From Przewalskia tangutica (lineage: Eukaryota > Streptophyta > Magnoliopsida > Solanales > Solanaceae), in assembly GCA_029844215.1 (NCBI GenBank), contig CM056738.1, positions 47,814,388 through 47,878,387 of the forward strand: a stretch of DNA of 64,000 nt, written 5' to 3'. This document shows positions 11,041-22,744 of this stretch, in pieces (positions within the stretch are counted from its first letter, which is position 1; each line of letters begins with the position of its first letter). A program made the position numbers and the translations under genes. Under the pieces are notes generated by a model, which made no database searches, had not been told where the DNA came from, and worked only from the letters and a program-made list of their open reading frames with translations.

Positions 11041-11286
11041 CACGTGGGGCCCACGGGAGAAATTTACGGTTTTGTGGGGCCCGCTTTGTTTTTGAGATTT
11101 TCGGTATTTTGGATATTTTCGGAAGACGAAATATTTTGGACGAGTCGGGGGGCGACACGTGTCACCCCCATGTGTCACCCTTGGCCGAAATTGGTGGACA
11201 AGTGGCTAGGCCACTTGTCCCTTGGCCGAAATGGCCACTACACTTGGCATAGTTTTCGTTTGGCCATGTGGTGTGGTGGGACCCAC
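11041..11286 (+). promoter_or_regulatory. G-box and GTGGGNCCCAC cluster in LTR3 U3
   Basis: CACGTG (11041-11046) overlaps GTGGGGCCCAC (11044-11054). A palindromic GACACGTGTC follows at 11154-11163, and GTGGGACCCAC at 11276-11286, all upstream of the TATA box. CACGTG is the bZIP/bHLH G-box and GTGGGNCCCAC is the class I TCP consensus. The motifs are seen; factor binding is inference. Confidence 0.5.
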
Positions 11287-11341
11287 ACACACATGGCCCA
11301 ATCTTGACCACCCACTTGCATTAATATTGACCCTTGAATTC

Positions 11342-11352
11342 TCTATAAATAC
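11342..11352 (+). promoter_or_regulatory. TATA box of LTR3
   Basis: TCTATAAATAC lies 516 bp from the LTR start and 56 bp after the last GTGGGACCCAC site. Confidence 0.6.
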
Positions 11353-12950
11353 CCCCCTTAAGTTAAAGACTTATTTTCATCCCACACTTAAGCTTCCAAG
11401 GCAAAATACTCCCCTCCCCTTTGTAGTTGTTTCGTCCCCCCCTCCCCCACATTTGTAGAAAATAATTTGAGTATTAATTTATTATACAAAAAAACTTATA
11501 CTAGTATACCTAGTTGTATTCCAAGTTATTTCAATACTAGGAGCCCGGAAATACTACTTTATTCCAATAGTCGCAAAGTGAAACCCTAGAAAAATCTTCC
11601 TAGCTTGGTTGAAGTGTTAAGAGAAGTTGTTTAGAAACTTCTAAGGGTCGCTTGGAGCGGGTTGGAGCGTAAGGAGTTGGAGCTAAACGTTGCTCAGGAT
11701 CGACTTATAATCTTGGATAATTTTGGGCTTATCGAGGTAATGATCTATGTCCCCCTATTGTAATTGGATATTACATGTTGTAGTAGTTATACTTGAGTAT
11801 ATTATATGAGGATAGAAGATTGATAGAATTGAACTGTATTTACATTGGACTGTATTTACAGTAGACTTGTAGTATTATTGTGGAGTAGAATTGTACACGT
11901 CCGGTTAGACGTGTAACCCCCCCTTGGAGTTGTTGGCTTGGTAGCGGGCCTTGATAGGGGAGGAGTTTCATGTGGTTGCGGGGGGGGAGGTGCTGCCGAA
12001 TTTTCCGTAGAATAAGGAACCTTGTACTGAGAATTGTTCTACGAAGAGATCTAGAGGTTGATAGACGTTTTGTGGCCTTTATAGGTTGAAGTACTACGAG
12101 TAGCGTATTCTACTTGAAGGGTGGAAAAGGCTAGCAGGGTTACAGTACTTTGGAGCTATTTGCTAATTGTCGATAATCGTCGCGAGGTATGTGAACCTCT
12201 TCCTATCTTTTCTAGCATGATTGTTGTGAACTATGTAGTACGGTAGACGTACGTGTGCTAAACGAGTTTTGGTTGGTTTAAAACATAAGGTGTTATAATA
12301 GCTTTATGGGAAGTTAGTTATAACAACTTTATGTAGGTAAAATAATGGTTTATTGATTTTAGAAGTTAAGAGACCTGATTTTAAAAGATAAGAGACTTGA
12401 CTTAATTGGCTTGATATGAATTTTGTTAATAAGTTGTGAAACCTCATTCGTGAGTAATGAGTACTTGGTTTTTTTTAAAGAATAATGTTTTACTGATTTC
12501 GGAAATGAGAATAAGTATCGAACAAACCACTACAGCGTTAATAAAGGAAAATGTACTGACAAATAATTAATTATATTAAAACCAGTAGAAACCTCCATCT
12601 GCATAGAAGCTAAGATAAGACAAAATTGTATTACATTTTCTAGATCATGGCTGCTTTAATAAGATTGTTATAAACAAGAATAACTACTCACACATAAGGC
12701 ATATGTTACTCAATTGTTTTAAAAAGAGATTACGTTATTTGATTAAGACTATGAACTATGAAATCTTTCGAAAATAAGAGACTTGAGTATTTGAAATTAG
12801 GCAACTTGAATTTTTGGAAAAGAATGTTGTTACTTGATTTTGAAAAGGAAAGTGTTTTGGTTTAAAAAGGAGGGCATGATATTGCCTTAGTTTGATTTAA
12901 AAGGAAAGGATGGTATTATCTTAATCTGTCTTAAAAGAGAGTTTAAACGT

Positions 12951-13195
12951 TATGGCCGATTTTACCTCGAGTCCCATGGGATGGGCCGAGACATGTATTC
13001 CACCCGATTTTACCTCGAGTCCCATGGGATAGGCCGAGACATGTATTCCACCCGATTTTACCTCGAGTCCCATGGGATGGGCCGAGACATGTATTCCATC
13101 CGATTTTACCTCGAGTCCCATGGGATGGGCCGAGACATGTATACCACACGATTCCACCTCGAGTCCTATGGGATGGGCCGAGACATGTTACACGT
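12951..13195 (+). repeat. 48-bp tandem array in LTR3, five units
   Basis: Units start TACCTCGAGTCCCATGGGAT and continue GGCCGAGACATGTATTCCAC; unit starts are 12963, 13011, 13059, 13107 and 13155. The period is a multiple of three, so several frames stay open by chance. The encoded repeat peptides are not genes. Confidence 0.9.
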
Positions 13196-13410
13196 ATCAT
13201 ACGATTTATACCTAGACTGCCGGCAGTGAGGAAGGAGTTCCACGGGCATGAGGGATGACTTTGAGGGCGTGAGTCCCTGACTTGACATGACTGCTTTTAT
13301 GTTGTGAACTGTAGTTTGGTTATCATACATGTCTTCTGTTTTATATAGACTGTCATGATTTCATTTACAGTATTTTTCAGTTTCACATACTTGGTACCTG
13401 TTGTACTGAC

Positions 13411-13797
13411 CTCCTTCGGGGGGCTGCGTTCATGCCGCAGGTAGAGGTACATCGGTTGTGGATCCTCGCTCATAGGATCACAGTTCAGCGGTTTGGGAAG
13501 CTCCGTTTCTCCGGAGGCTTATCTTTTGGTATAGTCCCCTGTCATTGTAGGTACTTGTACATTCAGGGGTATGGCGGGGCCCTGTCCCGTCATAGTTGTT
13601 GTTACACTCTTAGAGGTCTGTAGTACTGTTGTGGGCAGGGTTTGTAAAGCATGTAACTGTTCGGTTATATATATATACATGGAGGTGACCGTTTTGGTTA
13701 GCCTGTTTTCTTATGTTATATCTTGTTTCCGTTTAAGTTTTTATTTCCGCTTATTTTCTCTGATGTTGTATCACTAGGGTGCCCGGGGTAAGGCACC
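13411..13797 (+). other. R/U5 hairpin series at the LTR3 end
   Basis: Four short inverted repeats follow one another: CTGCG...CGCAG (13424-13440), AAGCTCCG...CGGAGGCTT (13498-13520), GGCGGG...CCCGTC (13573-13591) and GGTGCC...GGCACC (13778-13797). The same four occur in this order in LTRs A, B, C, E, F and G, and in LTR1/2, sometimes damaged. Confidence 0.6.
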
Positions 13798-13826
13798 AGT
13801 CACGGGCCCGAAGTCGGGTCGTGACA

Positions 13827-14760
13827 TCCTCTTTTCTCACAAAACTTTGTGAAGGAGATGTTTTCAAATTCTTTTCCATGGTCGGAACTAATCCGAAAAA
13901 ATAGGAGAATAGAACAAGTTACTAATTCTAGAGTGCAAAATTTTAAAACATGTCAAAAGTTTGAGATTTTTCTTTCAAAATATATCCACGAGTACCTAAA
14001 ACAATCATCTACAATCACTTAGGAACACCTCATGCCTCTTAAAATGTCTACCTCAATTAGACCTATAAGATCCATGTGCAATAATAGAAAAACAGTGAGA
14101 CATACCTGAATGTTGTCCTCATTCTGGACAATATTATGGAAAACATTGGCTTGCTTAACTTAAGACAATCTGCACAGACTGTTTTACTTTTATGGCTGAG
14201 GTTGGGTAAGTCACTAACCGCTTCACATGAGACAAAATTCCTTTTTCAGATTGCAGTAGTTGATATGCCCCAACTTTTGATGCCATAGTGTTGTGTCGTC
14301 CATCTAGACATTATTGCACGTTTCTTGTCTTGCAATTAGACAACAATTATCACATGTTCTAGTACTTGACATGACACATCCCTTAGCTTCATTCGTAACT
14401 TTCACAAGCATTCTTATTAAATTTACCTCAAAATTATCATTACACAATTGACTCATCAAATTAGCCCTTAAACATTCAACGTGTAAGACATTTCTTAAAG
14501 TTGGACATCCAAGAACATCCAGGATTCCTTTTCCAATTCTTTTACTTCTACCTCCATAAGTTACGTTACCTCCATTGAATGCCTCACAGTTCTTTAGAAA
14601 CTCTTTTGTACCTTTCATGTGACGAGAACATCCACTATCAAAGTACCAAAAACCTGCAATGTTAGTCCTTAAAGCAGTTATCACACATTACAAGTTACAG
14701 TCATTTTGGGAATCCAAACTCTTTTAAAATATTTTTTACCTTTCAGCTCAGAAATGTTGC
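13827..14760 (-). pseudogene. pol: Ty1/copia pol remnant: protease to start of integrase core
   Basis: Reading leftward on the - strand: a VWIPK linker (about 14720), then protease with the active-site motif FWYFDSGCSRHM (about 14645), GGNVTYGG and NVLHVECLRANLMSQL. Next comes GAG-pre-integrase LWHQKLGH (about 14280) with the CADC of the HHCC zinc site (about 14180). The integrase core follows with a first Asp region VIVDD (about 14000) and HGKEFENISF (about 13875), which holds the second Asp in SDH. The gene is cut at 13827 by LTR3. Several frameshifts and stops are present. The DSGCSRHM style is typical of SIRE/Maximus-like copia. It is unrelated to the surrounding Ty3 elements and belongs to an older layer. 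Confidence 0.85.
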
Positions 14761-15007
14761 TTTGAATGTTGTCAGAAATGTTGGACAACATTTTAGGCAA
14801 CATTTCGCTCACAGAATTCTGAAGTTTGAAAAACAGTACGATTTTTTAAAAAACATGGGAAGTTACAATGACGGCACACAAACTTCATATCCTTTGACAT
14901 ATATGAGAACCTATTATATAACCTTTTTTTCTTTTACAAGGCACATTTTCTCATTTTTGTCAAACAAACTAGATCATATTATTTTAAAATAGCGAGATAT
15001 CTGGCCC
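14761..15007. other. Unassigned AT-rich spacer
   Basis: It lies between the copia remnant and the truncated LTR D. It contains an imperfect repeat of ATGTTG words (14754-14812). It is probably copia sequence upstream of the protease, but I see no clear motif. Confidence 0.4.
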
Positions 15008-17283
15008 TCCATTGAGAGACGCGGTAACATAAGAATACAACACTTGCACAACAATGCTTTCACAAGCAAGCATAGACAAATTACCATACTTCTAGACTTT
15101 CATCAACATGTAAATTGATCCACCATTTTATAAACTCAAGGTACTTTCATTTTATGCCAACAATCCGGGTTTTAACCCCAAAGTACTACGTAATTCAACT
15201 CTTTTAAAAATATCCTTTTTTACTTAAAAGCCACACGATACTAATACCCGTAGTATCAAGACACGTTTTCTTTTCAAACCAAATTACTACGCCTTCAGAA
15301 AATCATTATAAGGCCTTTAAAATCAAGTAAGTAAGTCGTTCTTTTATCCTCCTCAAGTCGTTATAACAAACTTCCCATAAAGCTATTATAACACTTATGT
15401 TTTAAGCAATTCAAAACTACTACATTCATTTGGAAAACCAAGAGAACTTATTCTTTTAAAACCAAGTATCAATTTCTTTCCAAATAATGATTCACAACTT
15501 TTTAGAATAATTCAAGGCTCTTAAGATTTAGAAGTCAAGTCAAGGACATCAAAATGAACCAAATTCATTTAACATAGGTACGTCTACCGTACTATATATT
15601 TCACAACAATCATGCTCAAGAGGATAGGAAGAGTCACATACCTCCTCGGCTAAAACCACTTGCCAAGTCGAATATGCCGCGCGTAGAATATCCACCTATA
15701 ATAACCATAACACGTCTATCAACTTCTAGTTTTCTTCGTAGCGTATTTCTAAGCATAAGGTCTCTTATTCTACGGAAAATTGGGCAGCACTTCCCCTGTT
15801 TCTACGTACTTTTCCACCTTTTTCAAGGCCCGAAATCAATAACCAATTGCCACATTTAAGGCGCAAAAATATAGCAAGTCAAAGGGGATTACACGCCTAA
15901 TGGGACGTGTAACATTCCGCCCCTTAATCTACCAAAGCTGTCCATAATACTAGTCCATAGTCAAATGTAAAAACAGTCCAAAGTCCTATGCAAAAATAGT
16001 CCAAAGTCCAATGTAAAAATAGTCCAAAGTCCAATGTAAAAACAGTCCAAGTCCTTTAGTTGGTGTTCTTGGCCAACTACTACAATCAAAACTGTCCAGT
16101 TTCGGCTAGCATGCCAATACTTGTTTCATTACTTCTTTAATATTCCAACTTTATATAAGTTATATTAACTTGTTATTAACAAGATTCCTTCATGTCAACA
16201 AGTAATAGGTAATGTTTTAACAACTTTAATGGCTAGCATGCCAATTTCTCAATTTTAACAACTTTAATGGCTAGCATGCCAATTTCGATTTTTAACATCT
16301 TATTAAGGTCCAAATATTTTCAATCTTCCTTCCACATATCATATACTCAAAGTATACTACTAACATATGTAATTTACAACTTCACTAAACGGACAAAGAT
16401 TATTACCTCAATAAGCCCAAAATTTTCCAATGATTAAAAGTCGATCCTTAGGAATCTTAGCTCCAATTCCTTACGTTCCAATCCACTCCAAGCAACCCTT
16501 AGAAGTTCCTATCCAACTTCTCTTAAAACTTCATCCAAAATATGAAGATCACCTTAGGGTTTCACTTTGCGCCTATCAGATTAACGTAGTATTTCCGAGA
16601 TTTTGTGTTGGGATATCTTTAGAACACTACTAGGGACACTTGGTTTAAGTGTTGGGATTTATCAACAACAATTGAAGAATTGTTCATCACATATGGGGGT
16701 GTGGCCGAGAGTAACATCAAGGGAGGGAGTATTGTTTTTTGCCTTGGAAATTATTCTAAGTGTGGATGAAGTCTTACTACTAGTGTGTATATATAAGACA
16801 ACCAAGGGCTAGGATTAAAGCAAGTGTGTGGTTGAGATTGGGGACAAGTGTGTGTGGGTCCCACAAGCCACTTGTACACACAAATATCTTGGCCACTTGC
16901 CTTGTCCACTTGTCCATCATTCTCGCCCAAATGGGCCACATGGGGGTGACACGTGTCACCCTCCTATTGGTCAAAAATATTTCATCTCCCCACAATCTCA
17001 ATAATTGGTCAAATATCGAAAACCTTGTGGGCCCCACAAAACCGTAAATTTTTCCCGTGGGCCCAACGTGACCAATTCTGGAAATAAAATCCATAATTCT
17101 ATTATATTCCAAAAAGTCCAAATCCCAAATCTGATAACTCAATTCTCCTTATTAAATATTTTTCCTTCACGGGTTCCGAGATTTCTTTTAAGGAAAAAGC
17201 GCATTTTCTATCGTTCCATGTTTTAACCCTTAACGTCTTACATACGTTCTCTTATTCTTGTGTTGGAACTATGGGGTGTAACA
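15008..17283 (-). mobile_element. LTR D: 3' LTR of element D, truncated at its U5 side
   Basis: It ends GGGGTGTAACA at 17283 (reverse of TGTTACACCCC) and is followed by a reversed PPT. It matches LTR G (about 61315-63740), but the last 1.3 kb of LTR (array, hairpin block, GTGACA end) is missing where it meets the copia spacer. A GGGCCCAC-type motif lies at 17027-17070, a CACGTG at 16950-16955 and a TATA-like CTTATATATACAC on the - strand at 16786-16798. Noncoding. Confidence 0.85.
15955..16055 (-). repeat. Short tandem repeat in LTR D
   Basis: About four units of AGTCCAAAGTCCAATGTAAA with a period near 24 bp. A related run of TCCAATGTAAATACAG is in LTR G at 62478-62535. Confidence 0.7.
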
Positions 17284-17317
17284 TTCTCCCCCCTTAGAAA
17301 CATTCGTCCCGAATGTT
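17284..17317 (-). other. PPT and adjacent hairpin, element D
   Basis: The reverse-strand purine tract is 17284-17295. The hairpin AACATTCG/CGAATGTT is at 17299-17306 and 17310-17317 with a 3-nt loop. Confidence 0.85.
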
Positions 17318-18112
17318 CCTTCTAAGTCTCCAACAACACATGCACCGGTATAGTCTTCACTACTATACTCACCAAAACCAATTATGCCACATATGGCCAT
17401 AATATAACACACACGCATATACATAAATCCAAGCCAACGAGGAATCACCTCTAAAGTGTATAACATCACTACTAACTCTCATTCATGGTAAAAAAAAAAA
17501 GAATACTCCCTTCGTACCTTTACTTCACATATATAATCACTTTTATTCTTTAAACACATGTTCACTTTTATTTTCTTACTCGTCGTACTCTCCTCGTACA
17601 ACCGAACTCTTTCTAGTACACGTACCACATTTCAGTCATTGCTTCATTTCTCAAAACCTTGGAGTTACTACCTCTAAACTTGGTCATTATACTAGATTCA
17701 ATTTCTTTTAAGGCCATTCTCGGCCCTCACGATCCGGTTCCTGTGGAACGCGTCCACGAACTCGTATAACGATTAAATAGACTTGGGTCTTACACCCTCG
17801 TGACCCTGTCACGTAGCGAGACCACCCTCAATTGACCCTGCTCTAATTCAAGCTACAGATTGACCCGTATTTGGTCCACAACCCGACTCATAGTCGCACT
17901 TAATTCTTATTCCTTGTCTGAATCAATTTTTTTACTACCCGAGTAGGCTTATATACCTAAGGTATCAGCGGTTATCAATATTCTAAGGCTCACAATTTCC
18001 ATGTCCCCAAACTTACCTTTCCTTCTAACCAGGTTGTCTTAATCACAATTTACAAAATACTACCCGTACATAACACTTAACATATAACCATCTTATCAAC
18101 GCCTACTAGTCT
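17318..18112 (-). other. Post-gag noncoding scaffold, element D
   Basis: It follows the same order as int2 in reverse. The GGGTCACGAGGGTG-type block is at about 17795-17825 and the pre-PPT block at about 17330-17460. No RT, RNase H or integrase motif is seen. Confidence 0.6.
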
Positions 18113-18826
18113 CTAAAGGGTTAAATATATACCTGTAACTATTGCTTCATTTTCCCTTTGTGATGAACCAACCACCGATCCCGAAGGCTGAGTCTTAACA
18201 TCTGTGTTACCTCTGGTAGGACAATTCCTCGCAAAATGGCCCTGCCGGCCGCAGGTAAAACAAGCTTTCTGAACACCATGACACTCCCCCATATGGAGTC
18301 TACCACAATGGCTACACCGAGGTAGGGGTGGCCTCATCTGACTAACATCACAGTTCCTCTGAAATCTAGACCCTTGGAGCCCTGACCTGCTCCTGAATAC
18401 CCCGGACGTCCCGAGGACTGTGGAGGACCACTCTGCACTGGCGGAGGCGCATAACTAGCCTGCTGCTGAAGCGGTCCACCGTGAAAGTTACCAAAGGACC
18501 CTGCTGTCTTGGCCCTCTTATGCTGATCTCGGTCATTGCGTCGACCTCTACGTTCCTCAGTCCCCTGTGTATAATCCTGCATGCGGGCAATATCCATGCC
18601 CGACTGAAGAGCTACTCTCATACAACCCTCTGCTAGATAATCATCAAGTCCCGTGACATATTGGTGCACTCTATCCTCCATGTCTGCCACTAGAGTAGGG
18701 GCATACCGAGCTAATGAGTCGAACTCTATGTTGTACTCCCAAACCGTCCGCTCATTCTGTCTCAACATCATAAACCTATCCACCCGGGCTGTCCTCATCT
18801 GTGGAGGCAAGAAGTGGTTAAGAAAT
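18113..18826 (-). pseudogene. gag: Gag of element D, C-terminal piece
   Basis: The best preserved gag stretch in the window. It shows ARVDRFMMLRQNERTVWEYN, FDSLARYAP, MDIARMQDYTQG, a basic linker, then the Gln/Pro-rich region. Two knuckles follow: CSHCGRLHMGEC (C-x2-C-x3-H-x3-C) and CFTCGRQGHFARNC (C-x2-C-x4-H-x4-C). One frameshift lies near 18335; the stop is at 18113. The left piece ends at 18826 because element A inserted there. The upstream codons resume at 47165. Function is the particle and nucleocapsid protein of a Ty3-type element; it has no pol neighbour. Confidence 0.88.
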
Positions 18827-20232
18827 TGTTACACCCCGTATTTCCAGTACATGTTTAATAAGGACATATGTAAGAATCCAAATGTTAAGATTTGAGACTA
18901 GTAAATATTTATCGGAATTATGGAATTGTCGGAAAACGTAATATTGTGACGAATGGGAGGGCAACACGTGTCACCCCCCCCCCCTTATGTTGTTTTGGAC
19001 GAAAATAAGCATGGGTATAAGGGTCATTTGACCATTTCTAAGATGACAAGTCTTGCAAGTAGTAGAGCTTGATATTATTGACTTGGTCAATGGGACCACT
19101 TAGCATGATATTTAAAAGAGATGCATCCAAACCACACATATGTATTAATCTTAGCCCTCCATGTTGCTATATAAGGATACTAGTAGCAAGACAAGGGTTC
19201 TACACTTAGAAAATTTTCATGAAAACTTGTTGTGGTTCTAAAGTGCTCTCGGGTTTGGTTATTCAAAGGAAGAAAAAAAATTCGTTTGTTGTTCTTTAAG
19301 CTCCACACTTTAAACCAAGGTTCATAAGGGTATTGTAAGGGTATCTCAATAGAAATATCCCGGAAAAAGATTGTTTTCGTATTAGTCGCAAGGTGAAAAC
19401 CTAGTTGCTTTCCTAGGTTTTGATTGGAAGATTAAAGGAAAGTTGTTTGTGATATTCTAAGGGTCTCAAGTGGCGGATTGAAGTGTCAAGAAGAGGCTCT
19501 AAGTTGCTAGGGAGTGACTTCAGATTTGAAGTTGGACTAAGACTCGTTGAGGTAATAATCTTGTCTCTTAAAGTGTTACAAGATTATATATTGTTGTTAG
19601 CCTTACATTTTACTAGCATGAAGTATGTGTAGTGAAGATTGATAAGTGATATGGATTGTTGTAGCCTAAATCCGAAATGACATATAAGCCTTTTGAAGAT
19701 TGAATTACAATTTGGTCGTTATTTAGAATCGTCACATGTTACTTACTTGAAGATTGTGGTAGTTATAATCGATTGCGACTTGATTTCATGTTATACTAAA
19801 CAATTTGGATTGAAAAGGAATTGGATAAGAATTGGTGTTGTTGTATCTCAAGTTGCCGGATTTACACTTGTAGTTGTACTAGTTTGATATCAATTGTGGG
19901 ACGGAATTTTACACGTCTAGTAGACGGGTAATCCCCTATTGATAACTACATTATTGAGCCTTAAATGTGGCGTGTTTGGTTATTGAATTCGGCCTTGAAA
20001 AAGGTGGCAAAGTATGTAGAAACAAAGGAAGTGTTGTCCGATTTTCCGTAGAATTTAGTGACTTTGCACTTATAATATTCTACGTCTAAAGTAAGAAGTT
20101 AATGGACGTATTATGGCCATTATAGGTTGAAGTACTAAGTATATCGTATTCTACTTGAAGGATGGAATAGCTATCAAGGTTGAAGTACTTTGGAGCATTT
20201 TGCTACTTGTCGATAATCGTCGCGAGGTATGT
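18827..20232 (+). mobile_element. LTR A, 5' copy, first part
   Basis: TGTTACACCCCG starts at 18827 inside D's gag. The 3' copy is 43573-47164. It has a CACGTG at 18965-18970 (in ACACGTGTCACC) and lacks the GTGGGNCCCAC sites of LTR B. The LTR is interrupted at 20232 by element B, after the target word TATGT (20228-20232). Confidence 0.9.
19168..19177 (+). promoter_or_regulatory. TATA box of LTR A, 5' copy
   Basis: CTATATAAGG, followed within 10 bp by ACTAGTAG. The 3' copy of the pair is at 43908-43925. The ACTAGT word also follows the TATA box in LTRs B, D, F and G. Confidence 0.6.
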
Positions 20233-20450
20233 TGTTACACCCCGTAAGTCCAGGACTTGTATAAGAGAATGTACATAAGGAAACAAGACTTGGAAATTGT
20301 TACGAAAGGAAGAATTGTTTTTCCGACGGAAAATGTTCCGAACGTCGGAAAGGAAAAATGTTCGTTGTTGAGAATTGGATTCTCAAAATACATTATTTGA
20401 AGAGTATGAGACTTAATAATATTATGGAAATTTATTTTTACGGATTTGGT

Positions 20451-20538
20451 CACGTGGGGCCCACCCGAGGAGTTTTACATTTTTGTGGGACCCACGAGGG
20501 TTACGAAATTTTATGGACGAATGAGAGGGCGACACGTG
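20451..20538 (+). promoter_or_regulatory. G-box/TCP module of LTR B
   Basis: CACGTG (20451-20456) overlaps GTGGGGCCCAC (20454-20464). GTGGGACCCAC follows at 20485-20495 and a second CACGTG at 20533-20538. The pattern is the same as in LTR3. Confidence 0.5.
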
Positions 20539-20713
20539 GCACTCCTTCCACAAGGCTTGGACGAAATTTTGCAAGGCTAAAGTGGTCATTTGACCTAAGT
20601 AGATGATAAGTCTTCAAGCTTGATATTGTTGACAAGTCAACTTGTCCACCTAAGATTAATCCATGTGAAACTCATCCTAGACACACATTTGTGATAATAC
20701 AAGCCCTCCAATG

Positions 20714-20724
20714 TTTTATATAAG
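20714..20724 (+). promoter_or_regulatory. TATA box of LTR B, 5' copy
   Basis: TTTTATATAAG about 485 bp into the LTR, followed by CACTACTAGTG. The 3' copy is at 36158-36169. Confidence 0.6.
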
Positions 20725-22744
20725 CTCACTACTAGTGCAAGACTAAGTTTCCAACACTTAGAAAAATCACAAACATTTCTTGTTCTTAAGTTAGCTCTCG
20801 GGTTAGTCACTTTCCCCACAAGAAAAATTTTAGTTTGTGACCCTTTGTTCACAAGACTTAAACCCAAGGTTCATAAGGGTATTTTAAGGTTATCTCAATA
20901 GAAAGATTTCGGGAAAAACGCATTTTCACGTTAGTCGCAAGGCGGAAACTATGGGAGTTCTTCAACTTTGAAGTTGGAACTTGAAGATGGGTTCTTCATA
21001 GGCCTCTAAGGAGTGCTTGGAGCGGATTGGAACCTAAGGAAAGGAGCTAAGAATTTGCTAAGGCGCGACTTTGGATCTTGGGATTATAAGGGCTTATAAA
21101 GGTATAATCTTGTCGTTTTAGTAGTTAAGAGTTACTACTTGTTGTAGCTATAGATAGTATCAAGCATGAAGTATATATTATGTAGTTGGACAAGTATATT
21201 GGCTATTGGAACCCTAATCCAAAAACTAGCATGTTTAGCTTAAGACTACAATTCAAGTTGTTTATTCGTTTGAGATTGTCGCATGTTGTTTAAGAAGGAA
21301 ATTGTAGTTGTTGAAGTAGTTTATAACTATATAACATGTTAGACCTTAGAACTTGGAATTGGAAAAGGATTGGAAAGGACTTAGTGTTGCTATGTAAGTT
21401 GGCCGAGAATTGGCTAGTGTGCCTTAGGCTATTTTCGTATGAATTGTGGGGCGGAATTTTACACGTATAGTAAGGCGTGTAATCCCCTTTGTTTGATTGT
21501 TGTTTGGAGCCTTAAATGTGGCGTGTTGGTTATTGTATTCGACCTTGAAAAAGGTGGCAAAGTGAGAAACAAAGGAAGTGCTGCCCGATTTTCCGTAGAA
21601 TTAGAGACCAAATACTTAGTATTATTCTACGTAGAGACTAGAAGTTGATAGTCTTGTTGTGACCATTATAGGTTGACACTTCTACGTACGGCGTATTCGG
21701 CTTAGCTTGTGGAATTAGCCGAAAAGGTATGTGAACTATCTCCTCTTCTAGCATGATTCCTTAAGATAAAGAAAGTATGTTCTACTCCCTAAATGATCCA
21801 TTCCTTGGTTGTATTTGGATTGCCTAAAGTAGAATTTGTTCTATGTGCTTCCTTGATTGTACTTTGATGTTTAAATTGTAAGTCGTATAATCCATTTCCT
21901 TAGTGAAGTTTGGATTCTTAAAAGTGAAAGTATTTTACTTAAAGTACATAGAGTCTTAAAAAGGAAGTGGTTTCTAAACCTTTTGGCTAGTGCCTTAGTT
22001 CCAAAACCTAAAGGTCATTAAAATGACTTTAGGGGAGTCAAGGGAGTGATTTACTTAATTGTTTAAAAGAGGAGAAATGACATGATTTAAGAGAAGAAAC
22101 TTGTTTTCTATATATTAAGAGACTTGAAGTGTTTTGAAAGTTAAGGGACTTAAAGAGTTTTAAAATACGTGATACTTGTCCCGTTTTAAACGTATAAGTC
22201 CCTCGGATAGGAAATTGTATTTGGCGAAGGTATAAAGTGAATATAACGACTTTATGGGAAGTTGGTTATATTTGCTTTATGGAAAGATAAATGACTCGAT
22301 TTTAATAAAAAGGCAACTTGATTTTAAGGCATCAATTGCCTAAAGTTTAGTAATAAAATAAGTTACTTGGTTTCTAAAGGTTAAGAGACTAAGTGTATTT
22401 TTAAAAGTTAAGAAAATCGATTTGAAAGTATTTAATACTTGGATTTTAATAAGTATAAGTCTCTTGGTTATAAAAGGAATGGATATGTCTATAACCATAA
22501 AGGGTTATAACGGCTTTATGGGAAGTCGGTTATAACGACTTTATGGAAAGTTTAGAAAGTTGTCTATTTTGATTAATCGACATAAGTTGCCTAGATTGTA
22601 AAAAAAAATTTGAGTTACTTGATTTCAAGTGTTGAAATAAGCTTTCAAAAAAAATGTAGTAACTTACTTTGAAAAGTAGACACGCCTTGATACTACGGGT
22701 GTTAGTATCTTGGGATTTTTCACAAAAAGGAGTCTCTTGAAAAG

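Larger units (their letters stand above)
10826..13826 (+). mobile_element. LTR3: 3' LTR of internal 2, different subfamily from LTR1/2
   Basis: TGTTATACCCC after the PPT at the left; GGGTCGTGACA at 13826. At 3.0 kb it is the shortest complete LTR here. Its U3 differs from LTR2: it starts like LTR C and carries a G-box/TCP module. Its array (48-bp unit) is unrelated to the LTR2 array. Right of 13826 the sequence is a copia integrase gene, so the tandem element inserted there. The matching left target duplication is outside the window. Confidence 0.88.

Noticed and set aside
12921..13229. Open frames with a 16-residue repeat (about GIHVSAHPMGLEVKS) on both strands
   Set aside because: Translation of a 48-bp tandem array; the period is divisible by three, so the frames stay open by chance.
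1..13826. Segmental duplication of a host region (1-2390 vs 6220-8630)
   Set aside because: The repeat boundaries coincide with LTR ends, PBS and PPT, so these are LTRs of one element.
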